Shown here: positions 61,409 through 62,784 of the stretch, piece after piece
Numbering within the stretch: the stretch's first letter is position 1
Layout: each line of letters starts with the position of its first letter
NCBI GenBank assembly: GCA_002425415.1
Contig: DIMG01000018.1
Location: forward strand, 550 to 63,333
Origin: Micavibrio sp. UBA5572
Lineage (GTDB): Bacteria > Pseudomonadota > Alphaproteobacteria > Micavibrionales > Micavibrionaceae
Direction: 5' to 3'
Length of the DNA stretch: 62,784 nt
The notes under the pieces: model-generated
What the model saw: the letters and a program-made list of their open reading frames with translations, nothing else
What the model was told of the DNA's origin: nothing
Database searches by the model: none
Position numbers and translations under genes: made by a program

Positions 61409-61421
61409 AAAAAAGTTTTTT

Positions 61422-61553
61422 ACGGCTGTCGCATCTTCTCCGGCACGTTACAAATGGACGCATGCCATACCGGCGCGAAAATCATATGCCGTTAACGGAT
61501 TTAAAATTGAGCGCGGACGGCGTGTCTCCCTGACCTTCCGAACTGTTATTTAA
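61422..61553 (+). pseudogene. 3' remnant of an AlkB-type 2-oxoglutarate dioxygenase gene
   Basis: A 43-codon frame without a start reads SSPARYKWTHAIPARKSYAV followed by IERGRRVSLTFRTVI and a stop at 61551-61553. The RY.W.H.I.AR...R.RR.SLTFR pattern is the C-terminal end of AlkB-family repair dioxygenases. The 5' part is missing, replaced by the end of the SIR2 gene. It therefore marks an insertion or deletion border. From 61554 to 61702 there are only small hairpins (GCAGCA/TGCTGC at 61555-61569). Confidence 0.7.
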
Positions 61554-61702
61554 GATGCAGCATATTGCTGCTTATAGCTTATAAGCGTTAGGATCGTGCA
61601 CTTTACAGGCTTTTTAGTCTAAAATTCATTCAAATATCGATTTGACTGTCCCCGCGAATGAAGCGTTCATCACCGAAAAACGCTTCAAACGAAAGGGATC
61701 CC

Positions 61703-62473
61703 ATGAAAATACTCACTTACAGCGATGTGCATCTGGAATTTGGGCACAACTGGCATCTACCTACTGATATTGACGGCGATGTCATATTACTGGCCGGAGA
61801 TATTGTCAGCTTTAAACATTATAACCCGCTTAAATTCCTGCTGAAATTCTGGAATAAGCCGGTGATCTACATTTCCGGCAATCACGAGTATTACAACACC
61901 AATATGGACGTGGCCGAAAGAGTGGCACTGGAATGGATCAGCCGGAAACTGCCGAACGTCAATTATCTGAAAAACAGCGCGGTCGAAATTAACGGTGTTC
62001 ATTTCTATGGCGGCACGATGTGGACGGATTTTGATGGCGGTAATTATCAGGCCATGCGCTGCGCGCAGGAATACATGAATGATTACTGGGTCATCCGTAC
62101 CGATAAAACGCAGAAACTGATGCCGGAAGATACACTCAAATTCCATGAGCGGTACGTTGAAAAACTGATTAAATGGTTTGAGACTGATCTATCAGGGCCA
62201 AGGGTTGTTTTGTCGCATCATGCGCCAATACCGGGGCCGACGGGATTAAACCGTCATGGGATGAGGGAGATTGAACCCGCATACACATCCCGGGATATGA
62301 TCAAAATTATTGATCAGTATCAGCCAGATCTCTGGGTTTACGGCCACACACATCAGCCCAATGATCAGACCTTTGGCAAAACCAGGATTATTTCCAATCC
62401 ACGCGGTTACGCCTTCAGACACGAACTATGCGAAGGTTTCGATCCTTACGGCAAGCCGGTGGAAATAAAATGA
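61703..62473 (+). CDS. Calcineurin-type metallophosphoesterase
   Basis: A 256-aa phosphoesterase with the full metal-binding set: YSDVHLEFG (Asp-x-His), LLAGDIV, SGNHEYY (Gly-Asn-His-Glu), VLSHHAPIPG and VYGHTHQPND (Gly-His-x-His). The ATG at 61703 follows AAAGGGATCCC; the frame continues to 61658 without similarity. Such single-domain enzymes hydrolyse phosphodiesters or phosphomonoesters of unknown substrate. They occur in many phages and islands; near defence genes a nucleotide-related role is possible, but nothing here shows it. Confidence 0.88.
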   Translation: MKILTYSDVHLEFGHNWHLPTDIDGDVILLAGDIVSFKHYNPLKFLLKFWNKPVIYISGNHEYYNTNMDVAERVALEWISRKLPNVNYLKNSAVEINGVHFYGGTMWTDFDGGNYQAMRCAQEYMNDYWVIRTDKTQKLMPEDTLKFHERYVEKLIKWFETDLSGPRVVLSHHAPIPGPTGLNRHGMREIEPAYTSRDMIKIIDQYQPDLWVYGHTHQPNDQTFGKTRIISNPRGYAFRHELCEGFDPYGKPVEIK

Positions 62474-62512
62474 GCGACAGCGAAAAAGCAAAGCACGAGC
62501 GGTGAATGTTAT

Positions 62513-62611
62513 TCACTGTCCGGCCCTTACTTTATCTCTGTTAAGTATCCTGTCCGGCCAGAGCAGGCTTACGGTGGCGGCCATGGCCAGAATTTCACGG
62601 CGGTCGATCAT
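62513..62611 (-). CDS. Small 32-aa reading frame with good ribosome site
   Basis: ATG at 62611, preceded by GGAAGGAACCC, encodes MIDRREILAMAATVSLLWPD and 12 more residues. The DRREIL...A....L start resembles the beginning of an exported (twin-arginine-like) protein cut short, so it may be a gene remnant or a small peptide. It lies 12 bases downstream of the truncated frame at 62624. Confidence 0.4.
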   Translation of the reverse strand: MIDRREILAMAATVSLLWPDRILNRDKVRAGQ

Positions 62612-62623
62612 GGGTTCCTTCCG

Positions 62624-62784
62624 TTAAGCCCAGGTTTCGGGAATCCAGAGATTCCATTTACTGATCAGACGCGGGCTGGAAATGGCGGGATCAAGCTTGG
62701 CGTTTCCGGTTGTCATGCGGTCATGGCAGGGCTGGAGTAACGCTTCGATGCCTGCTTGTTCCGCCAGAAAACCAAGCCTCTTGA
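62624..62784 (-). CDS. C-terminal end of a gene cut by the window edge
   Basis: The minus strand from the window edge is open for 52 codons to TAA (62626-62624): LGFLAEQAGIEALLQPCHDR followed by MTTGNAKLDPAISSPRLISK and WNLWIPETWA. Codon use looks coding. I do not recognise the family; the beginning lies outside the window. Confidence 0.5.
   Translation of the reverse strand, partial: KRLGFLAEQAGIEALLQPCHDRMTTGNAKLDPAISSPRLISKWNLWIPETWA

Noticed and set aside
61645..61675. Third copy of the leader found before the small repeat-linked genes
   Set aside because: A similar GAA.GAAGCGTTCAT stretch precedes the phosphoesterase, but the match is short and the rest of the repeat is missing.

Overview
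The window looks like a stretch of an alphaproteobacterial chromosome in which mobile and defence DNA surrounds a block of housekeeping-like accessory metabolism. The alphaproteobacterial assignment is an inference. It rests on the DUF6362 protein, the recombinase/DUF2924 pair, DUF3489, a poly-3-hydroxybutyrate (PHB) locus with a MaoC-phosphotransacetylase fusion, and an AlpA/TOPRIM-primase replication block. I cannot place it to genus.

Left block (1 to about 4.35 kb). A minus-strand mobile-element module carries a serine recombinase with two partner proteins (DUF2924 and a small HTH protein), a sigma-70-like factor, a 54-aa protein, a DUF6362 protein and the start of a replication-type HTH protein. 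Three of its transcription units are preceded by the same two-part sequence (TCGTCGYTTT, exactly 11 bases, GCAGACCT). This is a candidate private promoter class for the element's own sigma factor.

Defence island I (4.35 to 24.2 kb). It starts at a 45-bp 3' fragment of a tRNA-Met gene, which still has its terminator beside it and is a likely attachment-site half. Next come a tyrosine integrase, a SIR2-like protein, an ApeA-like HEPN protein, an LA2681-type HEPN protein and a DUF3489 protein. The DUF3489 gene follows a perfect 19-bp inverted repeat, and a decayed copy of its 5' end lies 3.03 kb upstream, so the HEPN pair sits between two DUF3489 copies. A tightly packed operon of up to eight genes follows (10.62 to 24.24 kb): HTH, RloC/PrrC-like AAA ATPase, two small membrane proteins, type III Mod, a FlgT-like small protein, type III Res, and an 1840-aa DUF4011-helicase-Vsr (Hhe-like) protein.

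Middle block (24.3 to 50.9 kb). It is bounded by two direct copies of a 183-bp sequence that share a 60-bp identical core. Each copy is followed by a copy of the same small gene, frameshifted on the left and intact on the right. Between them lie three exporter loci: MarR-EmrA-EmrB; an RND AcrA-AcrB-NodT set with two TetR genes and an LpxR-type lipid A deacylase; and an RbbA/YhhJ-type ABC exporter with HlyD and TetR. A PHB/acyl-CoA operon follows: phaC, MaoC-phosphotransacetylase, ackA, SDR, fabI, phaB, ohr and a phasin-like gene. The TetR gene next to phaC has a palindrome beside it that recurs upstream of phaB, suggesting that one regulator links export and PHB metabolism.

Right block (50.9 to 62.8 kb). 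A minus-strand replication module (TOPRIM primase-helicase, AlpA-like HTH, two unknown proteins) has AAGTTT repeats at its 3' end. It is followed by an AbiEi/AbiEii-type toxin-antitoxin pair with a clear promoter and operator, a 1278-aa Dsr1-like SIR2 protein, a 3' remnant of an alkB-type gene, a metallophosphoesterase, and a small and a truncated reading frame at the window edge.
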